A DNA stretch of 21,554 bases, from the NCBI GenBank assembly GCA_036939755.1, contig JALLAZ010015602.1, positions 1 through 21,554 on the forward strand, written 5' to 3'. Of this stretch, positions 1 to 7,672 are shown in pieces. Position 1 is the first letter of the stretch; each line of letters starts with the position of its first letter. The DNA is from Stephanodiscus triporus (taxonomy: Eukaryota; Bacillariophyta; Thalassiosirophyceae; Thalassiosirales; Thalassiosiraceae). Made by a program: the position numbers and the translations under genes. The notes below the pieces were generated by a model, which had not been told where the DNA came from, made no database searches, and saw only the letters and a list, made by a program, of their open reading frames with translations.

Positions 1-2
1 AG

Positions 3-110
3 GATGCAGTTGTGACAGTGAGAGATTTTCATAAAAGAATTATTGAGGGGGATGTGATTGAAACCGTGAGTATCACAGAAGAAAGCAATGCGTTGCCGGA
101 TACGACTTAA
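3..110 (+). CDS. 3' end of an unrecognised protein-coding gene (partial)
   Basis: An open frame runs from the first bases of the window to a TAA at 108-110, giving the last 35 residues of a protein that begins outside the window. The tail reads as ordinary globular or charged sequence (VTVRDFHKRIIEGDVIETV followed by a polar, acidic end finishing in PDTT). I do not recognise the family. Support is only the open frame, amino-acid composition and a stop followed by AT-rich non-coding sequence. The 262 bp between this stop and the next gene (111-372) hold no further coding signal that I can support. Confidence 0.4.
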   Translation, partial: DAVVTVRDFHKRIIEGDVIETVSITEESNALPDTT

Positions 111-372
111 AGTGCCTTTCGTGTGTGTAGATAATTGTATTAGCTGGAGATTCATTGTATGATATCCTTTTTTTTCGTGAACCCCACCGTACTTACATGC
201 GACGAGATGTAAATTGATTGGTCGGTCGAATTTGATTTGTCAGTTTTGAGTCTTGTCGCAACTTTCCTCACTTGTCTTCTCTCCTTGTCGACTCTTCTTT
301 GACATCCCCTATTGCTTTTCTCCCACTTCATTTCCATTCTCGAAGAGAAATGACTTTTAGCAACCAGAAGGA

Positions 373-1158
373 ATGCGGTGCCTCTCTGCCAAACACAAGA
401 AGAAGGACGACGACAAGACGCAGAAAAGTGCGCCTGCTACCGAGCAAACTAATGTCCAGAGTGTGCCCAGCGGTAAAATAAGAGCAGCAACTCCAGCTCG
501 GTACACTTTCACCAATGGCACCATGCTCTCCAGCATCAGTGAGCTATTGGTAAATTCAAGATTAATGCTTGAAAGCCTTGAAAACACAGAGGAATTGCTT
601 TCTACGCTTCAACCTGAGGTCGTTGATTTGTGCCCATCGCCTCAAGACGCTCCAAAGCAGCTGGGAGGAGTTCCTTCCGACGTCACTGCCACTGAAGAAG
701 CTGTCGCAGCCACTACAGAAAAGGCGATGTCATCCTTGGTAGGGACTTCCACTCTCAAAGAAAAGATGAAGTTGCCCAGCTCTACATCTTCCATCAATTG
801 GACGGAATCTATGTTTGATGTGATGGCTGAAGAATGCGCCTTCATTGCTTCCTTTCAAACCTCGAGGGATGATGTGACGAAGATGATTGAGATAAGGCAA
901 CAGTTCGAAAAAAATCTCGAGTGCATTCGTCAGGCAGCCGAGGAGCGTGAGAAACTACTGGCACTGATTCAAGAGAAGGACACAGAGAACGATGAGCTCA
1001 TGAGCCTCATGATCGAGATGTTCGAAAGGGAGGCGTCGATGTCGGAACAAATGGAGGGGGGGTGGTACACATCGATGACTAAGGAGGCTAAAACTATGAA
1101 GAGGGAAATGGTTCTCATGCATGCTCGCATGATGGAAATGCAGGGTCATAGTGTATGA
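373..1158 (+). CDS. Hypothetical coiled-coil protein, 261 residues
   Basis: I do not recognise this protein. It has a basic, Lys-rich start (residues 6-18), a low-complexity Ser/Thr/Ala middle (about 95-140), and a helical, heptad-rich C-terminal half (about 168-255) with many Glu, Met, Lys and Leu, typical of a coiled coil. There is no signal peptide or membrane segment, so a soluble or scaffold role is likely but unproven. The chosen ATG at 373 is the first in frame after a TAG at 358-360. That TAG follows a pyrimidine-containing stretch and could be a splice acceptor, so an upstream exon is possible. An ATG at 350 opens an overlapping short frame in another phase. The gene converges with the Hsp70-like gene; the stop codons are 65 bp apart. 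Confidence 0.6.
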   Translation: MRCLSAKHKKKDDDKTQKSAPATEQTNVQSVPSGKIRAATPARYTFTNGTMLSSISELLVNSRLMLESLENTEELLSTLQPEVVDLCPSPQDAPKQLGGVPSDVTATEEAVAATTEKAMSSLVGTSTLKEKMKLPSSTSSINWTESMFDVMAEECAFIASFQTSRDDVTKMIEIRQQFEKNLECIRQAAEEREKLLALIQEKDTENDELMSLMIEMFEREASMSEQMEGGWYTSMTKEAKTMKREMVLMHARMMEMQGHSV

Positions 1159-1223
1159 AGCGAGAGATATTTGACTACTTAAAGCAATTCCAAGGATTTC
1201 ATCATGTCACGACAGTACACTTT

Positions 1224-3308
1224 TCATCTGCCGCGACGACTGCCCCAAACGGCAGCCCCCAACACCGCCAACTCGTCGCCCATCTCGCCCCCCGGCATGA
1301 TCAAGCGGTTTACGGCACAAGCCTCACCCGCCAGGTATCCCACGCACCGCGCCATCGATTCGCGAACCAGCGGCATCCTCGCCCCCCCGCCCACCAGAAG
1401 CACAGAGCGCAACGACGCGGGAGTTACCGACGTCACCTCCAACGATCGCGCGATGGCGGACGCGTAGAGCGCGGACAGGTCGACGGGCGGGGGCAGCGAG
1501 TCCGATAGCACCGATCTCTCGCCGTCCAGTCGCCGCAGGCGCGGCACGAGCGTCCTCCCTACCCAGGCTTCCAATGCGGCGTCGACGACGTTCCTCGATA
1601 TGTCCGACCTCATGTGCCTCGGCCGCCTGGTCGCGACGTCCATGGTCAGGTACGGCACGTTGACTTCCGTCCTCGTCTTGTTGCTGAGTTCGTGTATCGC
1701 CGCGGCGGACGCCTCGTGGAGGCGCTGCAGCGCCGCCGTATCGTCGAGTTTGGGCCTCGTGAGCGACGACGTCGTCGCTTCCGCATCGACGTCGCAGTCG
1801 TCGTCGTCGCCGCCGCCGCCATGGCCAGCTCCGAAGAAATCCTCCGCGAGGTGAGATACAAGAAGGTCGATCGGCGTGTCTCCCCCGAGGGGCAAAGTCG
1901 CCGAGTATGTCACACACACCCCCTCCTCGTCGTCGTCCCTCACGAGCGATATGCACGTCGTGGCCCCACCGACGTCGACGACCAACACCGAGGAGGACAT
2001 CATCTTTCCCCCTCCTCTCGCGTCGACCTCGATAGAGGGAGGAAGGAGGCCGTAGTACTCCGCCCCGAAAACGGCCGCCACCGGCTCCGGCACGAACGCG
2101 GCGATGTCCTCGGGGTACGACATGCCCGCCGATATCCGACGGTATCTCTCCGGGGGGGTGATCCTCCCGCCCTCGATCGACGGGATGGGGGGGTAGGTGA
2201 ATACCGGCCGGACGTCGTACGATCCCGGAAGGCGAACGCGCGACGCGTCTGTACGGACGAACAACGGCGGCAGGTCCCTCCCGTCGTCGCGGTCGAGCCC
2301 TCCCCCTCCCCCTCCCAGCGCCTGATCCAAGGCGTTCGATGCCACGTCGCGTACGGCGCGTCGGACGACGACGTCGACGTCGTCGTGCTCCGGCCCGAAC
2401 CCCGTACGGAGGGGACGGAGGATCGTGCCTCCCATGCGGTCGTAAAGTTTCGATTCCGCGAGGCGCCCGAACAACGGCACCTCGTCCGACGACGACGACG
2501 GGGGCGGCAGCCAGATGACGGACGGCGTCGACCTCCGTCCCTCCCTGTCGACGCACACCGTCGGGGGGGGGGGGAGGGGCGGCGCTTTCCCCCCCCCTCC
2601 CGGGCATTGGCGCGACGTCGGCGACGGCCGATGGGATAATTTCATCCTGGTAGTGCCCGCGTCGATCGCGAGCGTCCCCCCCGCGAACGACGACGATGCC
2701 GCGGAATGGACGTCGTCGTCGTCGTCGTCTTCGTCGGCCCTCCCGATGATCCCGTCGGCCCTCCTCGCCGCCTCGTACACACGCAACCTCGCCTCGTACT
2801 CCTCGACGTCCGCGTCCATCTGATCCAGGGCCCGGTACGCGTACGCGGCGGCCAGGCCGATCATCGCGCCCGCGGCGACGAATGGCAATATCTCCGATCG
2901 GGGCGTCGCGCGGTATCGCCGCCGCGCGATCGTCGTCGTCGCATTCGTCGCATTCGCATCGGCCGAGAAGAAGCCACGCCACGGGAGCGGTCCCGTCCTT
3001 CGCGGTCCTCCGGCGGTAGCGTTCGAGGGGGCATCGTCGCGTGGTCGATCTCGTCGTCGACGTTCTCCCGCGTCGTCGTAGTCGTCGTCGTCGAACGCGG
3101 CCCGATCCCCCCCACCCTCCCCGCGGCGACGATCTCGACGTCGTCGTCGTCGTCCACGTCCTCGCTCGTCGTCGTCGTCGCGGTCGCGGTCGTGGTCGTC
3201 ACGTCGGGGAGGGACCCTCCACGACGCGGAGGAGGCGGAGGCTGAGCGGGGGGGGAATTGACGCCCGTGGCGCGAGAGCGCGGACGATAGCAGGAGGAGG
3301 AGGCTCAT
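1224..3308 (-). CDS. Membrane-anchored Hsp70-type ATPase lacking the substrate-binding domain
   Basis: A 694-residue single-exon protein with an actin/Hsp70-fold ATPase domain. Visible motifs in order: phosphate-1 loop LAIDAGTTRMKL (213-224), TPS (261-263), EPVAAVFGAEYYG (408-420), phosphate-2 loop VLVVDVGGATT (441-451), LGGDTPIDLL (474-483), the DnaK-like stretch TEVNVPYLTMD (547-557), and the adenosine motif VLLVGGGARMP (636-646). The protein stops at GAAVWGSRRGR, exactly where the Hsp70 nucleotide-binding domain normally ends, so the peptide-binding half is absent, as in the HSPA13/Stch group. N-terminally there is a short hydrophobic start (MSLLLLLSS), about 100 residues of Arg/Asp-rich low complexity, and one clear membrane segment (about 139-159), so the ATPase domain is probably held at a membrane. 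The start at 3308 is the first ATG; an in-frame GTG at 3359 has no support. Composition is strikingly GC-rich with GTC/GAC triplet runs. An organellar or ER location is inference. Confidence 0.8.
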   Translation of the reverse strand: MSLLLLLSSALSRHGRQFPPRSASASSASWRVPPRRDDHDRDRDDDDERGRGRRRRRRDRRRGEGGGDRAAFDDDDYDDAGERRRRDRPRDDAPSNATAGGPRRTGPLPWRGFFSADANATNATTTIARRRYRATPRSEILPFVAAGAMIGLAAAYAYRALDQMDADVEEYEARLRVYEAARRADGIIGRADEDDDDDDVHSAASSSFAGGTLAIDAGTTRMKLSHRPSPTSRQCPGGGGKAPPLPPPPTVCVDREGRRSTPSVIWLPPPSSSSDEVPLFGRLAESKLYDRMGGTILRPLRTGFGPEHDDVDVVVRRAVRDVASNALDQALGGGGGGLDRDDGRDLPPLFVRTDASRVRLPGSYDVRPVFTYPPIPSIEGGRITPPERYRRISAGMSYPEDIAAFVPEPVAAVFGAEYYGLLPPSIEVDARGGGKMMSSSVLVVDVGGATTCISLVRDDDEEGVCVTYSATLPLGGDTPIDLLVSHLAEDFFGAGHGGGGDDDDCDVDAEATTSSLTRPKLDDTAALQRLHEASAAAIHELSNKTRTEVNVPYLTMDVATRRPRHMRSDISRNVVDAALEAWVGRTLVPRLRRLDGERSVLSDSLPPPVDLSALYASAIARSLEVTSVTPASLRSVLLVGGGARMPLVRESMARCVGYLAGEACAVNRLIMPGGEMGDELAVLGAAVWGSRRGR

Positions 3309-3566
3309 CGTTCGTGTGTGAAGAAGTCCTCTCCTCGTTAGTGTTTTTTTTTTGCACACAACAACATCTCTCCACCAACTCTACCTTCCTGGAGCTCCAC
3401 TACAGAGAATATGTATGAGTTCCTCAGTTGGTGTTAGGTATACTGAACTCGTTTTAGGTACACATTACAAGTTCCCACAGTAGCGATGGGTACACTTTCT
3501 GCCCTTGGTATGACATACTATTTTGTGTATCGTTCGGGTGTGGCGCAAAATGCAATGCTTAAAGCA
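3309..3566. promoter_or_regulatory. Left half of an interrupted divergent promoter
   Basis: This AT-richer stretch lies upstream of the Hsp70-like gene and ends at the transposon target site. It contains a T-run at 3345-3353, and the insertion site itself lies in a near-palindrome (AATGCTTAAAGCATT). No TATA element can be called with confidence. With 7485-7672 it would have formed a divergent intergenic region of about 450 bp before the transposon arrived. Confidence 0.4.
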
Positions 3567-3569
3567 TTA

Positions 3570-3617
3570 GACCCGTCCTGTCACAAGGTTTTCATGCAAG
3601 ATTTTTGTGCAAGATTT
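3570..3617 (+). repeat. Left terminal inverted repeat of the Harbinger element
   Basis: 48 bp starting GACCCGTCCTGTCACAA and containing two GCAAGATTT motifs at offsets 27 and 40. The right end read in reverse complement shows the same motifs at the same offsets, with 9 mismatches by eye. Confidence 0.92.
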
Positions 3618-3722
3618 GGAAATTTTTGGGCGGGAAGAAATCTTGCCACGGAATCTTGCCAAAACCTCCCCAAAATTCGCGATGGTTTTTCTTGGTTTGT
3701 GCAAGATTTTTGGTGCAAGATT
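3596..3722. repeat. Left subterminal array of GCAAGATT(T) motifs
   Basis: Six copies of an 8-9 bp motif: forward at 3596, 3609, 3701 and 3715, reversed at 3638 and 3652. Together with four copies at the other end these are likely binding sites for the transposase or its partner protein. That role is inferred from the arrangement, which is known in other DNA transposons. Confidence 0.75.
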
Positions 3723-3840
3723 CCTTCCCGCCGGGAGGGGTCGGAGCTGGAGTATCACATGCCACCTATCTCCTCCTCTCTCCTCTCTCCTCTCTTCGGT
3801 GGACGTCGAAACAAACCCTTACTTCTGCTCCTTGCCCACA

Positions 3841-5448
3841 ATGGATGGAGATCAGCCGGACGAATTTCTCCGCGCAGTTATTGATAATGGAAGTTGCTAT
3901 ATGGATCCGGCGGAGTATTTTCGGCTTTTGCAGGACCGCGGGGAGGAAATGAATGATGCGCAAAAGATTAAATTTTCGGGTGCGAAGAGCCGTAGGGGTC
4001 GAGTCACAAGAAAGATTGTTTACCTCGGTAGATTGTATCCAACCCTCTACACACTATCTAGCAAATTGTATGATATGATGGACAACAATAGGACTCTCTT
4101 TCCGAGGCTGCAAGAGGGCAAGAATAAAACTACTCCTATCCACCAACTTGGTAAATTGATTGCCAAGACACGCAAACCCTATGCACGGTCGGACATTCAT
4201 AGTGTTCCCCATAATGACGTCGACATGAATTTGGTAAACTCCGGGGAGCATGCTAACCGGCAGGAACTCTTTATTCTCCCCCAGAAAGATGTCCTTATTG
4301 CGTGTCATAAGCAATATGGTAAGATAAATGCAGCTGCGGCAAGACAGGTGCATGTTGACGATAAAGTACGTGTCGCTGGCATTTGTATGACAATTGCAGA
4401 AATGAGAGAGCTACTTCCTGATATGTTGAATAGGTCGAAGAGTGGAAATCGCCACGAGTTAGATGCATCAAGTGGTAGGAAGCGGAGTGGATTTAAACTA
4501 CTTCATCAAAAATTCATCGACCCGGAGGTGGAAATTACACTTCCAGAAGAATGGAATGTTGCTGGAGACAAGGTTGACGAGAAGTTATATGTAGGTGCAT
4601 TTGAGGAACATTCGCAAATGGATCCCAACAATCAGGAACGAATAGCATGGCTATGGACAGAGCAAGAGGTTACGGCGATTTTTGTCAAGGTAAAAACCGA
4701 ATACCAAAAGATGATGGACATGTACACACAGGGGACTGGTGGAGGATCAGGAGATGATGCTGAATTCACAACTTGGATGGACCGTGATGATACGTGTGTG
4801 GTAACGTACCTTGGGGGTCAAAACAGCTTGATGTATTTATCTGTTGTGAAGATGTGGGATAGAATGTTTAGTTATGTGTTTGCTGATATTAAGGACGCGC
4901 TACCAGATGAAGCAGCTGTTGGTGAGGACTACTTTGGTGATGGTGACAATGGCAACGAAAATGAAGATGATGACAATGATGAGATGATCGTAAGTCAGTC
5001 AAAGTCAGCATCGAAAATAAGAGCCAATGCCAAGTCAACAGGCGTTGATAAAAATATGGAGCAGATGTTAAATATTGTGAGAGATATGTCAATGGCAAGA
5101 AAGGCGGCCAATGGCCATATGTCAGAAATCCTGACATTGCTCAAGGACGGAGATGATGTAGTTCACAGTTGTAGCATTAATGATATTGAGCAGACCCAGC
5201 GTGTTATCAGAAATTTCCAAGAGGATTTGGCACAGCAGAAAGAAAAGAAACGTAAATTGGACAGCAACACTGATGCGGGGAAATCCAAAATTGACAAATT
5301 GAAGAAAAGCATGAAAGATACGAAGAAGAATATCAAAATAGCAAATGAAAAGCTAGCGCAACAGATGAAGCAGTTGAAAAAGGCGATGGGTGGCGACGGA
5401 AGTGAGGACGAGTCAAGTGACTCGAGCGATAGTAACAATAGTGTATGA
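3841..5448 (+). CDS. Harbinger accessory protein (ORF1-type), 535 residues
   Basis: This is the second gene of the transposon. In characterised Harbinger elements the partner protein is a Myb/SANT-type DNA-binding protein that brings the transposase to the nucleus and to the element ends. Here the position fits, but I cannot see a clear Myb/SANT pattern of spaced tryptophans; the best candidate helical region is about 262-350, with AWLWTEQEV and a second Trp cluster. Other visible parts are a basic patch (48-58, SRRGRVTRK), an acidic stretch (360-382), and a Lys/Gln-rich coiled coil (about 444-518) before a Ser/Asp tail. I chose ATG 3841 because the longer in-frame extension to 3607 runs through the terminal repeat and has no ATG-supported, protein-like content. 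The stop lies 61 bp from the transposase stop. Function is inferred from context. Confidence 0.8.
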   Translation: MDGDQPDEFLRAVIDNGSCYMDPAEYFRLLQDRGEEMNDAQKIKFSGAKSRRGRVTRKIVYLGRLYPTLYTLSSKLYDMMDNNRTLFPRLQEGKNKTTPIHQLGKLIAKTRKPYARSDIHSVPHNDVDMNLVNSGEHANRQELFILPQKDVLIACHKQYGKINAAAARQVHVDDKVRVAGICMTIAEMRELLPDMLNRSKSGNRHELDASSGRKRSGFKLLHQKFIDPEVEITLPEEWNVAGDKVDEKLYVGAFEEHSQMDPNNQERIAWLWTEQEVTAIFVKVKTEYQKMMDMYTQGTGGGSGDDAEFTTWMDRDDTCVVTYLGGQNSLMYLSVVKMWDRMFSYVFADIKDALPDEAAVGEDYFGDGDNGNENEDDDNDEMIVSQSKSASKIRANAKSTGVDKNMEQMLNIVRDMSMARKAANGHMSEILTLLKDGDDVVHSCSINDIEQTQRVIRNFQEDLAQQKEKKRKLDSNTDAGKSKIDKLKKSMKDTKKNIKIANEKLAQQMKQLKKAMGGDGSEDESSDSSDSNNSV

Positions 5449-5509
5449 GGTGATGACAGTCACTGGGATTGTAATGAGAGGGTAAATAATATTAACAAAA
5501 AATTCTATA

Positions 5510-7036
5510 TTAAACGTCAAACATACGGTTATTCACACGGAACCAATTTGTTCGTGGACGAACAAGTTGCTGTCTTGTTATTTCATCCCGGATTTTATCC
5601 CTCCACACTCTTCCAACTTTTTCACATTCCTTATCTGCCGTCCTTGGTCGCCCACCCTGCGACTGTTCAAATTCATCATTACGCCGAATTTCTTTCTCTC
5701 TCCCATGCACTCCTAGAACCTCTTCATTCTCTTCATTCAGATTAATTGATAAGAAACGGCGCATCTCATCACTAAACACCATTCTATCCATTTCTAGTGA
5801 GTCCCGAGAACCAGACTGAGACAGATGTTCATCCCGAAAGTCAACAATGAAATTATGGAGACGCATGCATGCATCGATCACCTTGCAATTCATTTTTAGT
5901 GAAAATTGCAACCTTCTCCATAAGATACCCCACCGTAGGTCAATCTCACCAAAGGCACATTCCACAACTATTCTAGATGATGAATGGAAAAAGTTGAAGG
6001 TATCTTCAGGAGTGCCATGAAAAGTATTATCATACGGGGTAATGAGAAATTGACGTAATGCATATGCTGAGTCACCGATGAAATAATATCCTTTCTCTTT
6101 CAGAATCATCCAATTATCCTCTAACCACTTGTACAGCCCTGATCTCTTAAATGCTGTAGAATCATGCTCAGCCCCTCGTGACTCAATACTTCGGAAAAGA
6201 ATGCGCTTCTTCTTATCCACTATGGCCTGGACGCTGACAGCATAAAATCCCTTCCTACTGTAAAATGATTTTGGATTCCTCACTTTGTCTCTCTTTGTTG
6301 GCTTCATAATTTTAACAATCCAACCATCAATAGCCCCAATACATCCACTGAATAAATGATTGGACCCATCTGCAAAGTCCCGTGCCACAGCCTCCATTCT
6401 AGCATCATCATTGCAATATTCAAGTCCACTTATTTTCACAAGATCATCATTGCAGATCCAGCGTGTCATGACGTTAGTAAAAATTGTATATGGATAGGTA
6501 GATCCAGTCCCAAAGATAAGGCCCAAGTCTAAATAGGATCCACCAGCAAGCATCCGCAATGTAATTGCAAGCTTAACTTCCCCGCTGATCCATCCACCGG
6601 TATGATTCAAGTGGGCTTTTGCGAGCCTCCTCAATCGACATGTCGCAATAGAATCCGGTGGAGCAAGTGACTTTGTTAGATCCTCCAAATACTCCTCACT
6701 TTTAAACTCTTCCTCTCCAACATGAGCCCGAATTTTCTTGCACAACAAATCATAGCATTCTCGAGACATTCGGAAGTAGCGTCGGAATTGCCAATCAGTC
6801 AACGACGCAGAGAAATCTTCCCAGCTCTTTCTCTGACGCCACATCCTCTCGCGGCTGGCTTTCTTTCGTAGACTCGATACTCTGTACCTCTGCATGAATG
6901 CCACCAATTGGATCTGAAACATACGCTCGGCAGCATCATCTGACTCAACTGTCTCCAATACATACTGCAGTAAAAGCTTCTTGACGGTCGCCTTCTTGAC
7001 CCCAGACTTAAGAGGTATCGCGCGATGCCTTGTCAT
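5510..7036 (-). CDS. PIF/Harbinger DDE transposase, 508 residues
   Basis: This nuclease-type transposase should cut and paste the surrounding element. The catalytic triad is visible: Asp237 in GAIDGW, Asp322 in GDSAY, and Glu359 in RIVVECAFGEI, followed by DLRWGIL. The conserved SRGAEHDSTAF block precedes the second Asp. Upstream, LTDWQFRRYFRMSRECYDLL and the SYLDLGLIFGTGSTYPYTIF block match the N-terminal part of the DDE_Tnp_4-type family. Length is normal for the family and the frame is uninterrupted. The first ATG is at 7036; the in-frame GTG at 7060 follows a stop at 7085-7087 and is less likely. A basic start (MTRHR...KKATVKK) could serve as a nuclear localisation signal. The gene is encoded tail-to-tail with the accessory protein. 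Confidence 0.93.
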   Translation of the reverse strand: MTRHRAIPLKSGVKKATVKKLLLQYVLETVESDDAAERMFQIQLVAFMQRYRVSSLRKKASRERMWRQRKSWEDFSASLTDWQFRRYFRMSRECYDLLCKKIRAHVGEEEFKSEEYLEDLTKSLAPPDSIATCRLRRLAKAHLNHTGGWISGEVKLAITLRMLAGGSYLDLGLIFGTGSTYPYTIFTNVMTRWICNDDLVKISGLEYCNDDARMEAVARDFADGSNHLFSGCIGAIDGWIVKIMKPTKRDKVRNPKSFYSRKGFYAVSVQAIVDKKKRILFRSIESRGAEHDSTAFKRSGLYKWLEDNWMILKEKGYYFIGDSAYALRQFLITPYDNTFHGTPEDTFNFFHSSSRIVVECAFGEIDLRWGILWRRLQFSLKMNCKVIDACMRLHNFIVDFRDEHLSQSGSRDSLEMDRMVFSDEMRRFLSINLNEENEEVLGVHGREKEIRRNDEFEQSQGGRPRTADKECEKVGRVWRDKIRDEITRQQLVRPRTNWFRVNNRMFDV

Positions 7037-7071
7037 GGGAAGCTTCTTCTTTTGTTTCACTTTGGGCGCAT

Positions 7072-7157
7072 CTCCGACACCTTTCTATAAATTGGGTGCA
7101 GCTCCAGCTCCGACACCTTTCTATAAATCGGGCGCAGATCCAGCTCCGACACCTTTG
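7072..7157. repeat. 36-bp tandem repeat just upstream of the transposase start
   Basis: Two full units (7072-7107 and 7108-7143) and a partial third. Each has CTCCGACACCTTTCTATAAAT at its core, with few differences. It lies 36 bp upstream of the transposase ATG, so it may be part of its promoter or leader; this is inference. Confidence 0.8.
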
Positions 7158-7289
7158 AAAGGTCTTACCACCGAGAAATTAGGAAGAACTAGCCAGTCGT
7201 GTCCTCGTAGCAAATGTCATTGGGACGTCGTCGGCGGCGGCGGCAGTGGCAGTGGAGGCGATGATCCGACGGACAACGGCAAGGGGCAG

Positions 7290-7367
7290 CGGAGTTGTGG
7301 GATGGGATGTGGGAGAGATGTGGGGTGTCGGAGTTGTGGGATGGGATGTGGGAGAGATGTGGGGTGT
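7290..7367. repeat. 39-bp perfect direct duplication inside the Harbinger right end
   Basis: Two identical 39-bp units, G-rich on the plus strand (7290-7328 and 7329-7367), followed by the first bases of a third. The identity suggests a recent duplication. There is no coding role in the transposase frame. Confidence 0.85.
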
Positions 7368-7398
7368 CGGAGTTTTCTGTCACAAAGCACACTTTTGT

Positions 7399-7455
7399 GC
7401 AAGATTCGCCTTCCCGCGAAGAAATCTTGCGCAAAATCTTGCACCGAAATCTTGC
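7399..7455. repeat. Right subterminal array of GCAAGATT(T) motifs
   Basis: Four copies: forward at 7399, reversed at 7422, 7434 and 7447. The last two lie within the terminal inverted repeat. The motif is the same as in the left array. Confidence 0.75.
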
Positions 7456-7481
7456 TAGCCAATTTTGTGAGAGGACGGGTC
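7434..7481 (-). repeat. Right terminal inverted repeat of the Harbinger element
   Basis: In reverse complement it starts GACCCGTCCTCTCACAA and carries GCAAGATTT at the same two offsets as the left end. It is followed directly by the TTA target duplicate at 7482-7484. Confidence 0.92.
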
Positions 7482-7484
7482 TTA

Positions 7485-7672
7485 TTGTACGGCAAAGGTG
7501 TTGCCTATGAAATCGCATCGTCAAGGCTGCCGCGCGGCTGGCTGCTCTCCCGCAAAAGGCGGTTTTTATCTTTACAGTATCCTGTTCCTCTGTATGTAAT
7601 TTTGTTTGTCCCCCCCTTTTTTTACTACTCAACAAATCTCCGTCCACCTGCCACGAGCACCTAAGCCGCACG
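7485..7672 (+). promoter_or_regulatory. Right half of the interrupted divergent promoter
   Basis: 188 bp between the transposon's right target duplicate and the start codon of the endonuclease-type gene. It includes a C-run followed by a T-run (7611-7624) about 50 bp before the ATG. No firm TATA box is seen. Confidence 0.35.

Larger units (their letters stand above)
3570..7481. mobile_element. Complete PIF/Harbinger DNA transposon, 3912 bp
   Basis: The element begins GACCCGTCCT at 3570 and ends in the complementary AGGACGGGTC at 7481. It is flanked on both sides by TTA (3567-3569 and 7482-7484), the three-base target duplication typical of PIF/Harbinger elements. The terminal inverted repeats match at about 39 of 48 positions, including the first 10. 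Inside are two intact convergent genes: an accessory protein at 3841-5448 on the plus strand and a DDE transposase at 5510-7036 on the minus strand, which is the usual two-gene plan of the superfamily. No break is visible in either gene, so the copy looks potentially autonomous. The interior is clearly more AT-rich than the flanking genes. Confidence 0.93.

Noticed and set aside
1324..2982. Long second minus-strand open frame (552 codons) and several plus-strand frames over the Hsp70-like gene
   Set aside because: They are Arg/Gly/Pro-rich products of high GC and GTC/GAC runs; only the frame of 1224-3308 contains ordered protein motifs.
3607..3840. N-terminal extension of the Harbinger accessory protein
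   Set aside because: It would translate the terminal inverted repeat and subterminal motifs; ATG 3841 gives a cleaner start.
7037..7664. Plus-strand open frame with repeated FYKLGAAPAPTP-like peptides
   Set aside because: It is produced by the 36-bp and 39-bp tandem repeats and crosses the transposon end, so a real gene is unlikely.
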